The translations under genes and the position numbers were made by a program. The notes under the pieces were generated by a model. That model saw nothing but the letters and a program-made list of their open reading frames with translations, was not told the DNA's origin and did no database searches. From Aptenodytes patagonicus (lineage: Eukaryota; Chordata; Aves; Sphenisciformes; Spheniscidae), in contig NC_134970.1 of assembly GCF_965638725.1 (NCBI RefSeq), forward strand, positions 5,213,001 through 5,277,000: a DNA stretch of 64,000 nt, in the 5' to 3' direction. Positions 1 through 11,620 of the stretch are shown one piece after another. Each line of letters begins with the position of its first letter. Position 1 is the stretch's first letter.

Positions 1-2349
1 CCGGGGGGCCGCAGCCGGACAGAGGGGGGTCTTGGTGCTGAGCATCTCGAGCCTTACAGCAAACTTTCTCCTTCTGCAAGCTGGTTATTGAAACACTCCT
101 AATTACACAGCACTGATGTTCCTGAAGGATGCAGTTTGTTTTTTACTCGGGAACTGTCCTTATTTTCTGGCTTGTCCCAGCTGGGAGATGCTCTGACAGC
201 TCTGGGAAAGGACCTCAACGTAATTCAACCATGTGCTGGGCAAATACACCCTTGGGAAGCTACGATCATTTGCTTTTATTTTTTTTTTAAAAGAAGAAAA
301 AAATAATTGCACAAGCTGACACCTCCCGGCAGACACCTCTGCTCCGGGCAGGATGGGCATCGCGAGCAGCCCGCATCGTGCCAGCCATCCCCCACAAGCC
401 CCCTCCAGCATCGGTGCCGCTCCATCTTCCAAGCCCAAAACCACAAGAGAGGCCACGTGCCGTCGTCCCTCCCAGCGAGTTTTGGCAGAAGTGAGAACTT
501 CTGCATCAGCTCCCCAGAAATCTGCTTTTTTTCCTCACACCATCGTGTATCTTCTCCAGCACAAGCCCCGCCTGCTTCATCACCCCAAACCCCCCCAAGA
601 CGTCCCCGGCCGCCCCTTCCTCTGCCACCAACCCCATCACCTCGGGCTCCCGTGAGCACCCAGCTCCACTGCACCCTCGCCTTCCTCCTCCTGCTTCGCG
701 CAGGTTGCTGTTATCACCCATCACGCCATGGGCCCGAAGACCAGCATCTCACTGAGGACCCCAACATCCCACCAAGGGACCCCAGCATCCCCACCGAGGG
801 ACCCCAACATCCCACCGAGGGACTCCAACATCCCCACCGAGGGACCCCAACATCCCACCTTTGGGCTACAAAACTCTCAGCACCGCTGAAAAGTTATTCC
901 CGCCCAGCCCTGTACTCCTGGTTAACCCCCTGCCAGCGGCGGCCGTCGTCCCCTCCGCTTCGGCGGCATTTCTGTCCCCGCCAGCGGTTTGTCCCATCTC
1001 CGGGGTACCAGGTTGGAAATAAAACCTGAGCATCTCCGAGTCGCAGCATCGCCGCCTGACCCAAACCCACCGCACCTCCGGGAAAACATCCCGTAAAAGC
1101 CAGATACAGGCTCTGTCGGACGGATTTAATGATTTTCTCCCCCCCCCAGCCCTTGGCGGGGCAGGGAAAGGGGCAGGAGGGACATGACTTCGCATGTTTT
1201 AAAGGAAGGAGCAATCTGTGCCTTCGATTCTTTTTTGTTTTAACTTGTTATCCCAGTTTCCAGGCTGGATTTGATGCCCCAGTGATGTCCCAAATCCGCC
1301 TCAACAGTTTAACAGCTCATTATTGAGAGACACCATTTAAACTCTACCTTTAAAACCCTAAAGTATCAGCTCCTGGCTTTTTTTTTTTTCCCCCCATTTT
1401 TCAAGGGTTTTTTCCACCGGCAGCGGCACGGGCCCCATTTGCTCAGCACGACGGCACAGCGAGGACAGAAACACGGCTGCAGCATCGGAGCCTCGGCTGG
1501 AAACCGCCGGCCAGGGACGCGCCGATGATGGACGTATTCCCCACGAGCTCTTACAGATCACGGCGTTAAACAACTCTTTCCTGATAAGAGCAAGCTCGTC
1601 CAAACGTGCATTTTAAAAACAGAAGCTTTGAAAGAGGTTTTGTGCCCAAAGAGGAGGGAAAAATAGCAGAAGCTTAAAAAAATATTCACATTTACCTTGT
1701 GCAATCACTTATACCTACTGCCAATGAAACCACGTATTTACGCGTACACCCTATAGGCTTTTTTTGGTAGGTGGCATTAGAGGAAACCTTTTAGCTGAGC
1801 ACAGGAGCCTCGTTTCCCGAGGGAAAGTGGGAAGAAGAAAAATCCCCTCCCTCGAGCACCGTCCCGCTGGCACAAACGGCGGGACACCGTCCCCCGCCCG
1901 CTGTCACCCCATCCCGCCGATGCCACCTCGTCCCCCGTCCCCATCCCAGCGCACCCCGGTGCCGCCAGCAACGCTCGGGCACCTCTGTGTTAACTCCCCC
2001 CGGACATCCCCTGCACCGGGGGGGGGGGGGCACCGTCCCCTTCCCCACGCGACCCCCCAGCCCCACGCAGGACCCCAATGCCCCCCCCCCCCCCCCCGTA
2101 CAGCCCCACGCACGCCTCCCTCCAACCCCATACTGCCCCACGCTATCCCCCCCCCCCCCCCCAAGCCCCACACAGACCTACGGTATTTCTCCAGCCCCGC
2201 ACAGCCCCGCACACCCACGCCCCCGCCCCCCCCCAGCCCCACACAGGCTTCCCACAGAACCACGCAGGGCACCCCCAGCCCCCCAGCCCCACGCGAGGCA
2301 TCCCCGAGCCTCCCCCCCGGCCCCCCGCAGGGCTCCCCCCGGCCCCACG
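1..2349. other. Non-coding GC-rich stretch, left edge
   Basis: I see no convincing exon here. The open frames are long only because the sequence is C-rich and stop-poor, and none gives a recognisable protein or is bounded by good splice sites. The block is a patchwork of AT-richer pieces (about 60-310, 1200-1380, 1560-1760) and C-rich, homopolymer-rich pieces. If the promoter at about 2.4-2.7 kb drives a leftward gene (FKBP5 by synteny), this stretch would be its first intron, which is very long in mammals. That assignment is inference. Confidence 0.5.
754..861. repeat. Short minisatellite, about 5 copies of a 21-22 bp unit
   Basis: Five tandem copies of a unit close to AGGGACCCCAACATCCCACC follow one another. 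They differ by single substitutions (CCAACATC versus CCAGCATC) and by CCC/CCCC length changes. This is typical of the GC-rich minisatellites scattered through the left third of this window. Confidence 0.8.
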
Positions 2350-2373
2350 CCGGGCCCCCCCGCAGGGACCCAC

Positions 2374-2500
2374 CTGCCGCCGCCGCCGCCGCCCCGCGCT
2401 CCGCCGCCGCCCGGCTCCGAGTGGCACCGCGCGCCCGCGCCGGCCGAGTCCCCCCCCCCCACTGGCCGCCGCGCCCCGCCCCTCCGCCCGCGTTCCATTG
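2374..2500 (-). other. Candidate non-coding first exon, minus strand (FKBP5 by synteny)
   Basis: Read on the minus strand, a GGC-repeat-rich leader ends at a good splice donor, CAG|GTGGGT, with the exon boundary at 2374. There is no ATG-initiated conserved peptide, so it would be a 5'UTR exon. In human the gene left of ARMC12 and divergent from it is FKBP5, which begins with a non-coding exon followed by a very long intron. The location, strand and lack of coding content fit. The upstream end is a guess, and the gene name rests only on synteny. It could also be an unrelated CpG-island transcript. Confidence 0.35.
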
Positions 2501-2700
2501 GCCGCTCCGCCCGCCCGTCTCGGCGACGGCGCCCGCAGCGCCTTCTCATTGGTTCGCGTGGCGGCGGTATGCAAATCAGAACGTTCTCCCCCTCCCCTGG
2601 CGGGCCGGCCCGCCTCCACCCGCCCCGCGCACTTGCCGGGGACAGCGGCGGCGGAGCCGGGCGGGAACCGGGGCGGGGGGGGTCCTCGGCCCCGGGCAGT
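2375..2700 (-). promoter_or_regulatory. CpG-island promoter with CCAAT boxes and an octamer
   Basis: A dense CpG block carries two ATTGG motifs, which are inverted CCAAT boxes: one in TTCCATTGGCCGC near 2495 and one in CTCATTGGTTCG near 2550. An octamer ATGCAAAT lies near 2569 and several GC boxes (CCGCCC) are present. CCAAT reads forward on the minus strand, in line with a leftward gene whose first exon ends at the donor at 2374. This is the only strong promoter-like block in the first 10 kb. A bidirectional role, also serving the ARMC12 side, is possible. Confidence 0.5.
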
Positions 2701-3225
2701 GCCCCTGGGGGGACCCCGGCCCTGTGCAGTGCCCCTGGGGGGGGGGTGGGTGTCTGGCGCCGTGCCATGTCCTGAGGGGGGGGCCTGGCCCCGTGTAATG
2801 CTCCGGGGAGGGGGGGGGCAGACCTGTGCAATGTCCCGGGGGGGGGGGGGGGGGTGTCCCGGCCCCGTGCGATGCCCCGGGGGGTGTTTGGCCCCGTGCG
2901 ATGCTCCGGGGGGGGGGTGTGGGTCCTAGCCCTGTGCCATGCCCCGGGGCGGCCCCGTGCGATGCCCCGGGGGGTGTTTGGCCCCGTGCGATGCCCCGGG
3001 CCGGGGGCTGGGGGTCAGCCCCATGCAGTGCTCCAGGGTTCCCCCAGCCCTGAGCAGCGCCCCGGAGGGCGGGGGGGGGGGGGGGAGCAGAGCAGCTTCG
3101 TGCAACCCTCCCCAAAGGCACCCCAGCCCCAGAGGACCAACCAGCCTCGTGCAATGCCCCGGAGGTGCCCCAGCCCCGTGCAACGCCCCACGGGTACCCC
3201 CAACCCCACGCAACCTCCTCGGGGG
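2693..3225. repeat. G-rich minisatellite, degenerate units of about 25-40 bp
   Basis: Repeated units contain GTGCAATGCCCCGGGG or GTGCGATGCCCCGGGG followed by G-runs of variable length and TGTTTGGCCCC. More than a dozen copies occur with point and length variation. All frames stay open through much of it, which explains the long spurious open frames on both strands. The many G-runs of four or more on the + strand make quadruplex formation likely. It abuts the CpG island. Confidence 0.8.
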
Positions 3226-6200
3226 TTTGCTAAGGGAAATATCGCACTGGAAAGCAAATGACCATCTCCCACAGCCGGGGAGAGGGAGGCACGGGTTTGG
3301 AGGACGCACCGGCTGCTGGGACACGCAAGAAATGTTCCCGTTCAGTGTGAAGGAGAGAAGATGTTTGTCAAGAGCAGCCTTAAAATATCCCCAACCCCCC
3401 CCCCCCCCCCCCCCGAGATTAGAAATAACGTACGCTTGCAATTAAACGTCCGACGGCTGCTTGCGCATGTTCAGCTAATTGCGGCGCCTGAGCCAAGAGA
3501 GGCAAAAAAAGCTGGGGGGGCGGGGGGGGGGGGTTGGATCACGCGGCAGATTTAAAATGCGGCATCTCCCAAGTATTTTTATAAAGCGTTCGTTTTTACC
3601 GGGCTTGTGTTGGAGCTGGCGTCCGCTGCTCCCAACCTGCGCCCCCCGATTCCCACAGGTTGAGCCAACAAACTCCCCAGGGCCAGGCTTAAGGCAGCGT
3701 TGCCTTCACGGATGCTTGCTTGCAGGTCTGCTCTTTGATGCCGAGTTCAATTTTTCCAGCTGTAATTTAGACACCGATGGCACTCATTGGAATTCTGGAG
3801 TTAGAATTAAAGCCCGCTTTAGAAAACAAAGATTTATTTTCACGACATTTCAATTTTCCCTCTCTAAAATAACCCAGGTGAATCTTGCTTTTTGGTTTTA
3901 AACATTTCCCGCCCGGCCTCTGAGAGCTTTAAATTTCCATTTGCCAAAGAAATACTGTGGGTTTCCAATATCGGGAAACCCCGCAGCTTCATTTCGTGCA
4001 GGCCCCTTAGATAACACCCAAGCCTTGAAAAATCCCATGGGGCCAACAGCAGCGGGGGGGGGGGGGGGGTCCAGCCTGGTTTTACTTTTGCACCACAAAA
4101 ATGGTAAATTTGTTTGTTTGCATAGAAAAATAAAAGCAAAATAGGATGGGAAGAAAGCACCAGCATGTTTTTTTTAAAAGACACCTTCCAAATCACCTCG
4201 ATACCAGTGCCGGACCCCCTGGCTCGCTCCGCTTTCTTGGGTGGTGGGATGCCCGAACCCCCCCCCCCCTCTGGTGCCGGGGTCTGCCCCGTTCCCCCCA
4301 TCTCTGTAACACAACCTGGAGGAAATCTGCTCCATAAATAATCCCGGCCGGCTTCGGGGCAGCTGCCAGGGGCACTGCTTGTTCCCCCTCGCCATCCAGC
4401 TGGCCACACATGTCCTGCCCCAGCCCTGCGCCCGCCGCGCGGCCGTCACCCGGCCCCAAAAGGGCGGGGGGTCCGGGGGAAAGCCTTGCCCCCCACCGGA
4501 ACCGAGGAGCAAAGCCCGGACACCCCCCTTCACCGGTGCTGTCCTTCCTCATGCTGGCCCCCGAGCACCTCCAGTGACGTGAGAGCAGTGGTTCCTGAAA
4601 AAGAAAAAAAAAAAATTAAAATAAAATAGGGGATATTTTTATTCATCCTTGTCTTCTGCTAAAAATAACCGGCGTTAAACTGCCTTGAGAGCGCGGGGAG
4701 GAGAGGCGTCCCTCCGCCTTGGCTTCACATCTAAAAGCCGCATCAGTGAATCTCTCAAGCGCCCTGAAGAGAGGAGGAAATGGGTTTTCTCCCGGTTTTC
4801 TTCCACGTGTGACAGCACCAATCGATGGCCCCGGGCGTAAATCGATGGCCCCGGGCAGATGACTTGCGCGGGATGCTCCCCCTTCCAGGGGGGACCAAAT
4901 CCATCCTTCCCCCTAGTACCCAGATAACCCACCCGCTGCCCATTTTGGGGAGCAAAGCACCTTTTGCAGCCCAGCGATGCCGTGGCCTCACCCCCCCTGC
5001 CCCCCCCCCCCCAGCACGTGCACCCCCTCTGAGGGCCCGGTTTGTCACCCAGGGTGGGGGTTGCAGGATGGCGGGAGCCCGGCAGTGCGGTCGCGGGGAG
5101 CCGGGTGTTTACGGGAGGCGCAGCTGGGTGTTGCACAACAGGCAGCAGAGTACAAGAGGACACCGTGTCCTCGCTGCCGGCCATAGGTGCAGCTGCGCCG
5201 GCAGCGGGGACAGACGGTGTGGACACGGGGACATGGTGGAACATGGGGGGGGGGGGGGAACAGCGGGGCAAGACCACCCGCTTGGCATGGGGATGCTTGA
5301 CCCAGGGGGTGCCAAGCAGCCGGCAAGCTGCTTTCTGCATGAAATCCCCCCCCTCAAACCTTCCTCCCGGAGAGGCCGTGGGAGGGATGCTGGGTGTTGT
5401 TGTGGAGCCTGGCCGGCGGCGAGCGGCCGGATCCAGGCCGGGGCAATCCCTCCTCCAGCTGCGGCCCCCCTCTCTCAGCTCGGACTCACGGCTCCTGCAA
5501 TGAATTTTTACTGGCAGAGGGGCCGAGGCACCCCCAGCACGCGGGGGGACCCCCGGAGCAGCCCCTGCTCCATCGCAGGCCTGATCCTGCCCCGGCCCCC
5601 AGCGTGGCCAGGGCTGGCCCTTTCCCCATGCATTTCCAATCCATAAATTTCCGGGTCGCGATCTGAACGCCGGCCCCCGTCGCAAAAAGAACTAATGCAA
5701 GCAGGCAGGGGCACCTCCAGCCAGAGGCTTTGCCAGGGCTGGATCCGTCCCCGAGTCCCCATCTCCCCCACGGCGCTTCCTCCCAGGCACCGGGGACAGC
5801 TTTTACCAGCTGAAAGGACACAAATATTTTCCCAGATTATTTCCCCCCCCCACCCTGGGGAAAAGGGGGAAAATCCCCGCACCCCCCCGACTGGAGATGA
5901 GGGGTGGTGGGGCGGGCAGGGTCCAGGGCTCCCCCAGCCCCGCCGGGGATCCGAGCCCACAGGATGCAGCAGGGCCGGAGCGGGGAGGATAAATAAAGTC
6001 CGGCTTTGCCGTCCTGGCCTGGGGCCACTTCTAACACAAAGTACATTCCGGTCTGGACGTAACGAACTGTACCAGCCTCCGCCGGGGCGGGTGGGTGGCA
6101 GGGGGCGGCCGGGGCTCCGCGCCAGCCCCGCTGGGATGGGGTGTCAGGATGGGGGGTCGCAGGGGTGGGGGTGGGGGGGGTGTGGGTGGAGTGGAGGGTG

Positions 6201-6895
6201 CAGCACCCCCAGGGATGCTCAGCCACGAGGCTGTGCCGTGCGATGGGGATGCTCCTGCCGGAGGGGTCTGCACCCCAAAAACACCCTGGGGAGCTCCTCC
6301 TTGGATGCCCTAATGCTTGTTGGGTGCCTGGGGAGCCCCGGGGTGGGGGGATCCCCGGCAGGGACATCGCACCCAGCAGGGACATGCAACAAGCGGGACT
6401 CAGGCCGGTGCTACGGTTGCATCCCCCCCGCCAACAAAAAAAAAAAAAAAAAAACCAACAAAAACCCCCAAACAAACCACCCCCCCACCACCCTTGCAGC
6501 TCCCAGGGCTTTGCTGCCGGCAAAGGAGCCAGGGAGCCGCATCCAGGGAGCAGCACCGGGCGGGCGGGGTGCCAGGCGCCCGGCGTGGGGACGCGATGTA
6601 CCGGCCGCGGGAGCGCAGGGAACAGCCTGACTCAGCAGCCGGGGCAGTGGGTGTGCGCCGCTGCCAGAGGAACCGCTCCGCAGGGCCCGCCGGCAGCCGC
6701 AGCCCTGCCGGGGCGGGGGGGGGGGGGTGTGGGGGGGGGGGCTGCCTGCCCGCTGCCTCCGGGCGTGCAGGCAGGAAACCCCCTCCCTGCTGCTGGCAAG
6801 ACCCCCGGAGCAGATGGCGCGCACGCCCTCTCCCCCCCCTCCCTCCCCCCCAGCTTGGTCCCCGCTGGATGGTGGGGCACGGCGTGGCCGCCGGT
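3226..6895. other. Intergenic, no gene seen
   Basis: No exon with recognisable product was found on either strand. The stretch contains long C/G homopolymers (for example near 3395, 4050 and 5250), A-runs (near 4600 and 6436) and an AT-richer island at about 3560-3990. That island looks less repetitive than its surroundings and could be a conserved regulatory element. Without alignment I cannot say more. Confidence 0.5.
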
Positions 6896-6897
6896 AT

Positions 6898-7190
6898 CAC
6901 ACCCCCCACACCCCCCCCAGCATCCCCCCCAGCATCAGCCCCCCGGAATCACTCCTGGCATCAAGCCCCATCATGACGCCCAGCATCCCCCCCAACTTCC
7001 CCCCCCAGCACTCCCACCACAATCTCCCTGGCAGCCCCCCCAGCAGCCCCCATAGCGTATCCCCATCATCCCCCCCATCATCCCCCCCCACACCCCCCCA
7101 TCATCCCCCCCAGCATGGCCCCCAACACCACCCCATCATCCCCCCCAGCATACCCCCCAACACCACCCCAGTATCCCCCCTGCATTTCCC
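6898..7190. repeat. C-rich minisatellite (CATCCCCCCCAGCAT-type)
   Basis: About 20 degenerate units of the form CATCMCCCCCCAGCA or CACCCCATCATCC are arrayed head to tail with variable C-run length. This is simple C-rich tandem repeat. The long open frames crossing it are artefacts of low complexity. Confidence 0.8.
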
Positions 7191-10100
7191 TCCCAGCCCT
7201 GGTGCTGGCCTGCTCCCCCAGCCCAGCTCACCAGCATTTTGGGGAATTTAATGCTAAAAATACCCAGCGAAGGGGATCCCAGCTGGGGGGAGACACCCCC
7301 CCTCCCGGCAAAGCACCCAGCCCCGAGCTCTCCCTGGGCTGACGCAGTCCCGTCACCCCCCCTTGCCCTCCCCACCTCCCTGTATTGCGCTAATTAATTC
7401 CTCCAGCAGCACGAATAATTCAGCCAGAGGATTTGTCCGCTTGTGCCCCACTGGAAAGCATCAGGAGGGGTTCATGGAGGTGCATGGGGTGCCTGGATGT
7501 CCCCCAGGGCCACCTCTGCAGCCCCCTGTCCCACTCGCAACCTCCACTACTGCCCTGAGCTGGGCAGTCCTCAGCCCTGGGGTGCTTTCCCGGCTGCTCT
7601 GGGCTGGGGGAGCATCCTCAAGGGACCCCACTCCACCCACGCTCCCAGCCCCAAAGCCAACCCCGAGGATGGAGGGGGGACAGGGACCCCCACGCCAGGT
7701 TTCGGGGCCCCAGGGGCTGCGGTTTGCCCTGAGTCTGTCCCTGCCCTCCCGCCGGGTCCTTCCCCTCATCCAACCCTGGGGAAAAACATCAGAGCGGAAA
7801 AACAGGAGAGCTTCTGACATTGTTCCCTCCATCACATGCGAAGGCAAAGCCAGAGAGGCCGGGGAAAAATCTTCAACAATTGGTTTTGGCAAGAAGAGGC
7901 AAACCAGAGCTTTTCATTAATTTTTTTTTTCTATTTTTTTTTTGTTGTTGCTAGAAAGGTTGCTCTTCCTCCAGCGAGAGCTTGAAGGATGGCTTCTCAC
8001 CAGCTCCATCCGTAAACCATCTCCCCAGGATGGTGCAAACCCAGCCCAGATTTAGGAAAACCCACCGGGGCATCGCAGGATCAGGCCCCCGCGTCCCTGG
8101 GGGCTGCAGTTGGGTGCGTGGGGGGTCTGCACCCCGTTGTGCCCCACGGCTTGGACCTGCCGTGGGGACTTGGCTGCTGCAGGTGCAGGTTGAGGTGTCC
8201 CACGTCCGCACAGGGTGGTGGGGGCAGACTGGGGCATCTCCCCAGGGATTTGGGGTTCCCCGAGTCCCCAGTGCTGGCTGGGGTGTCCCACACCCCGCAG
8301 GGACGTGCTTCATCCCCGCGGCTCCTGCCTTGCAAACGCAGCGGCCACCTCCAGCCAAAAGCCACCCTGGCCGAGGGACACCCCGAGAGGGGCCACCGCC
8401 TTGCGATGCCCTGACCAAAACCAGGGGGAAAAAAAGTCATCCAGAGGGGGAGAAAAATAAAACCCAGCCCCAAAAGCAATCAGGCAGCCCCAGATGCCTC
8501 TGGGTACCCCCAAACACCTCTGGGGCACCCCCAGACGTCTCCAGGCAGCCCCTCAGCACAAACCTCCCACGAAGCACAGGCATCCCCAGCACCCTCCAAC
8601 CCAAACCCCATGAGACCCCCTGACCCTGCCGCTGGATCAGGCCCCTACACGACACCAGTCTGCAGCAAACTGGGGGGGGTGGGGAATCGGGCTGTGCCTG
8701 GGGTCCGCCCCCCCCCCCCCCAAAAATCACCACCCCAAGCTGGGTGCTACAGGGCTGCCGCCTACCCCGGCTCCTCCATGGGGGCTGGAGGCAACTCAGC
8801 CCCCCCAAGAAACATTGGGGGGCTGGCAGCCCCCCTGCCCATGGGGCGAAGGCTGCAGGAGCAACCCCCCCCCCCCCGGACCCCCCTTTTCCTGGGGTTT
8901 TTGGCAGGACTGGGAGGGTGCTCCCCGTTTGCAGGGGGGCTCTTTGCTGGGGGTGTCTGCACGGATGGGCATTGGGTGGGCACTCCACTGGAGACCCCCC
9001 TGCAGCCACAGCTCGCGATGGTACGGGGTGGGGAGCGCGGTGAATTGGGGGTGCAGGGACACCCCGGGATGGGCAGAGAAGCAGCTTCACCCCATCTCTG
9101 CAGAAATTCAAAAGAAATCAAGAAGAGGAAAAGGCAACGTTTTGCAAAAAAAAGGGTTAAAGCAGCGCGGAGGAGAAGAGGTGAAGGCCGAGGGCTGGCG
9201 GAAAGGCGGGGGGAAGAGAGAGGGAGGAGGGAGGTTGGGGAGAGGGAGCGCGGCTGTGCGAGAACATCCTGTACCCTCCTGGTAAAAACAGCCCAGGCGG
9301 GGGGGGGGAAGGTGGGGGTGGCGGGGGGGGGGGGGCACCTCCCAGGCCCCGCCCCCCCCCCTCCCCCCGGTGTAAGGGGAAAGAGTGGGGGCACCCCCTG
9401 GGTGGGCAGGCACCCCTACAAAGTGGGGTGCAACCCTGGTGATGGGGTGAGACTGGGGGGGGGGGGGGGGGGCTTGGGGTGCCCCACCCCGCGACGCCTC
9501 TTCGGCCTCGTCCTCCTCCTCGTTGCTTTTTAACCAAGAGGGGAAGCCTGTGCAAAGCAGGGTGGGAGGAAGGGGCACCCCAATGCTTGCACCCCTCCAG
9601 CGCCCAGGGTGAAGTAAGGTCCCCGTGGAGGGGGGGGTGTGCACTCCCCCCCCCCCCGCCCCCAGCCGGGGACCTCACTGCAGCAAAATCTGCCCGCAAA
9701 AGGATGCCCCGTTCATTACACACACACCCCCCCCGGCTCCCAGCTCAGGGTGCCCCCACCCTGGTGTAGGGGCACCCCCCCGTCCCCAGGGCTGGCAGCA
9801 CCCCACGCGCACTGGGGGCCCCTTCCTGTGTTTGTTAAGACGCCGTGAGTCAGGCGTCTGGTTTTCGGTTTAAGCCAATATTTACCAGCCGAGAGCTGCC
9901 AAAATAAAGCCGCCGCTTCACCAGTAAATATAGGGCCGAGATGGGGGGGGGGACGGGGGACGGACTGTTCATGCGTGTGTGTGTCCCCCCCCCAGCACAG
10001 CCACCCCCTTCCCACCTCTCCGGTGCCCCCATCCTCCTCCTGCCAACGTAGGGACACCCCAAAAATGAGGACACCCCAAAATCCCCATCATATACACCAG

Positions 10101-10673
10101 GGGCTGGCCCAGGCTGGGTCGTCCCCCTCCCCCCCCAGTGTTTTCCCCCCCCCTCCAGGGAGGGGGTGACCCCCAAAGCGGGGCTCAAGGGGTGTCAGGG
10201 CTGTGGGGATGGGTGCATTTCAGGGCCCCCCGAGGCTGAGCTGCCCCTGGGGTTAGGGGGTCCCTGCTAGGCTGGGGGGGGGGGTCCCAGGGCTTGGGGG
10301 GGGGGTCCCAGGCTGCGGGCACGCTGTGGCTGCCCTCTGCTGGTCCCGGCATGGCTGGAGCCTGGGTGCTGGCCGGATCCTGCCCATGCCAAGGATGCAA
10401 AGCCCCGGGCGAGGCTGGCCCTGGGCAGGCAGGGCTCCCAGTATCCCCAGTATGTGTCCTGGGTGATGCCAGCCTCTCCGGGGAGCTCCCCACTGGCGTG
10501 GAACGGCGTGTGGGGCTGAGGACCCCACGCAGATGGTGAGGCCAGGGAGAGACCTGTGTCCCATGTCCCCTGCCCCATGTCCCCTGTGCCATGCCCCCTC
10601 ACTCTGCCCAGGGGTGCCTGTCTGCCGCGGGAGAGGGGCTGCTGTCCCCGTCCCCATCTCCCCCTTCCTCCAG
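7191..10673. other. Intergenic, no gene seen
   Basis: The sequence is GC-rich with many homopolymers. No exon is recognised. A small AT-richer island at about 9840-9945 is less repetitive than its surroundings and may be regulatory. Degenerate tandem copies occur at about 8480-8560 and 10264-10312. If ARMC12 was once intact, its 5' coding exons should lie here; I looked for the expected N-terminal segment and did not find it. Confidence 0.45.
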
Positions 10674-11620
10674 GCCTCATCCCGCACCCATGAGGATATC
10701 GACCTGGTGGCCTCTTGCCGGGACTACCACGACAAGGAGACCAAGGCCCTCAAGGCTTTCACCACCCACCACAAGTTTAAACTTAAAATCCAGGTCAGCA
10801 TTTTCCCATCTTGCCGCTCCACCGAGCCAGCTTGCAGGGGCCAGCGGGTCCCTGTTGCATCCCCTGCCCTGTCCCCATGCTGCCCCCCATGTCCTCCCCT
10901 ACGGTGGGGACCCCCCCCCCCCCCGGCCATGTCACCCTGCCAGCTGCATCCCCGGTGTTTCTGCAGGTGCAGATCCTCAAGCTGCTGGGCACCCTTGGCC
11001 TGGAAAGAAAGTTTCCTGCAAGACATCCTCAGCTGCCCGGTACGGCCCCCGTGGCCCCCCCACCCAGTGCAGAGCTGCCATGGGGTGCCCGGCCCCTCGG
11101 GGTGATGGGGAGCAGTGCTGTGGGTGCCTGGTGCTCATTCTGCCCCCAGGGATAGAAACACGCAGGGTGCAGATGGCACCGGAGAAGCCAAGAACCCCCC
11201 GCTCTGGTGACCCCCTCACCTACTGCTGTCCCCCCAGCTCTGCCAGGCGGGTGCCTCCTCTTCCTCACCCCCCCCCCCCCAGCATGTCTGTGCCCCCTCC
11301 CCGTGCCCAAACCACTGGCTCTGAGCTGGGCATCACCTCCCCGCAGCCCACCCTGCCCACAGCACAGCTCCGCCGGGGGCAGAGTTAAGGGGATTTGCTG
11401 CCTCACTGCCAGCGGGGCTGCTCCCAGCATCACCTCGCCCCAGGTCCATCCCGAATTCCCAAAGTCATCCAGAGCCCGCAGTGCGGCACGGTGGAGGCGG
11501 ACACAACCACCAAGCACCCCGAGCACCCACAGCTTTGACACCACTTTCAAGTCCCTCTTCTCCGGTGACAAACCTTTTCTAGGGGATGTTTCCAACCAGA
11601 GCAGCTGCAGCGGCAAATAA
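10674..11620 (+). pseudogene. ARMC12 remnant (armadillo repeat-containing 12), probably decayed
   Basis: Three + strand blocks resemble consecutive ARMC12 exons. Block 1 (10674-10793, 40 codons, phase 0, acceptor CTCCAG, donor CAG|GTCAGC) ends KALKAFTTHHKFKLKIQ, close to the human segment ending LKAFSGIRKFRLKIQ. Block 2 (10967-11039) starts VQILKLLGTL. After one extra base it reads LAWKESFLQDILSC, close to human VQAVRLLSYLAQKNDLLYDILNC. It is 73 nt where 72 would keep frame. Block 3 (11444-11620) starts VHPEF, contains FKSLFSGDKPFL and hits a stop. The exon expected between blocks 1 and 2 (about 58 residues) has no room in the 173-base gap, and the N-terminal exons are not seen. Synteny and strand match human ARMC12, which sits beside CLPS and acts in sperm mitochondrial sheath formation. 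Human sequence is from memory. An assembly error in block 2 or a divergent live gene remain possible. Confidence 0.55.

Noticed and set aside
1764-2929. Long proline-rich open frames (262-344 codons) on the + strand and arginine/glycine-rich ones on the minus strand
   Set aside because: They result from stop-poor C-rich sequence. All frames are open at once, the translations are low-complexity and no splice or domain signals support them.
6900-7190. A CRISPR-like or coding interpretation of the regularly spaced CATCC repeats
   Set aside because: The units are adjacent low-complexity minisatellite copies without unique spacers, in a vertebrate genome.
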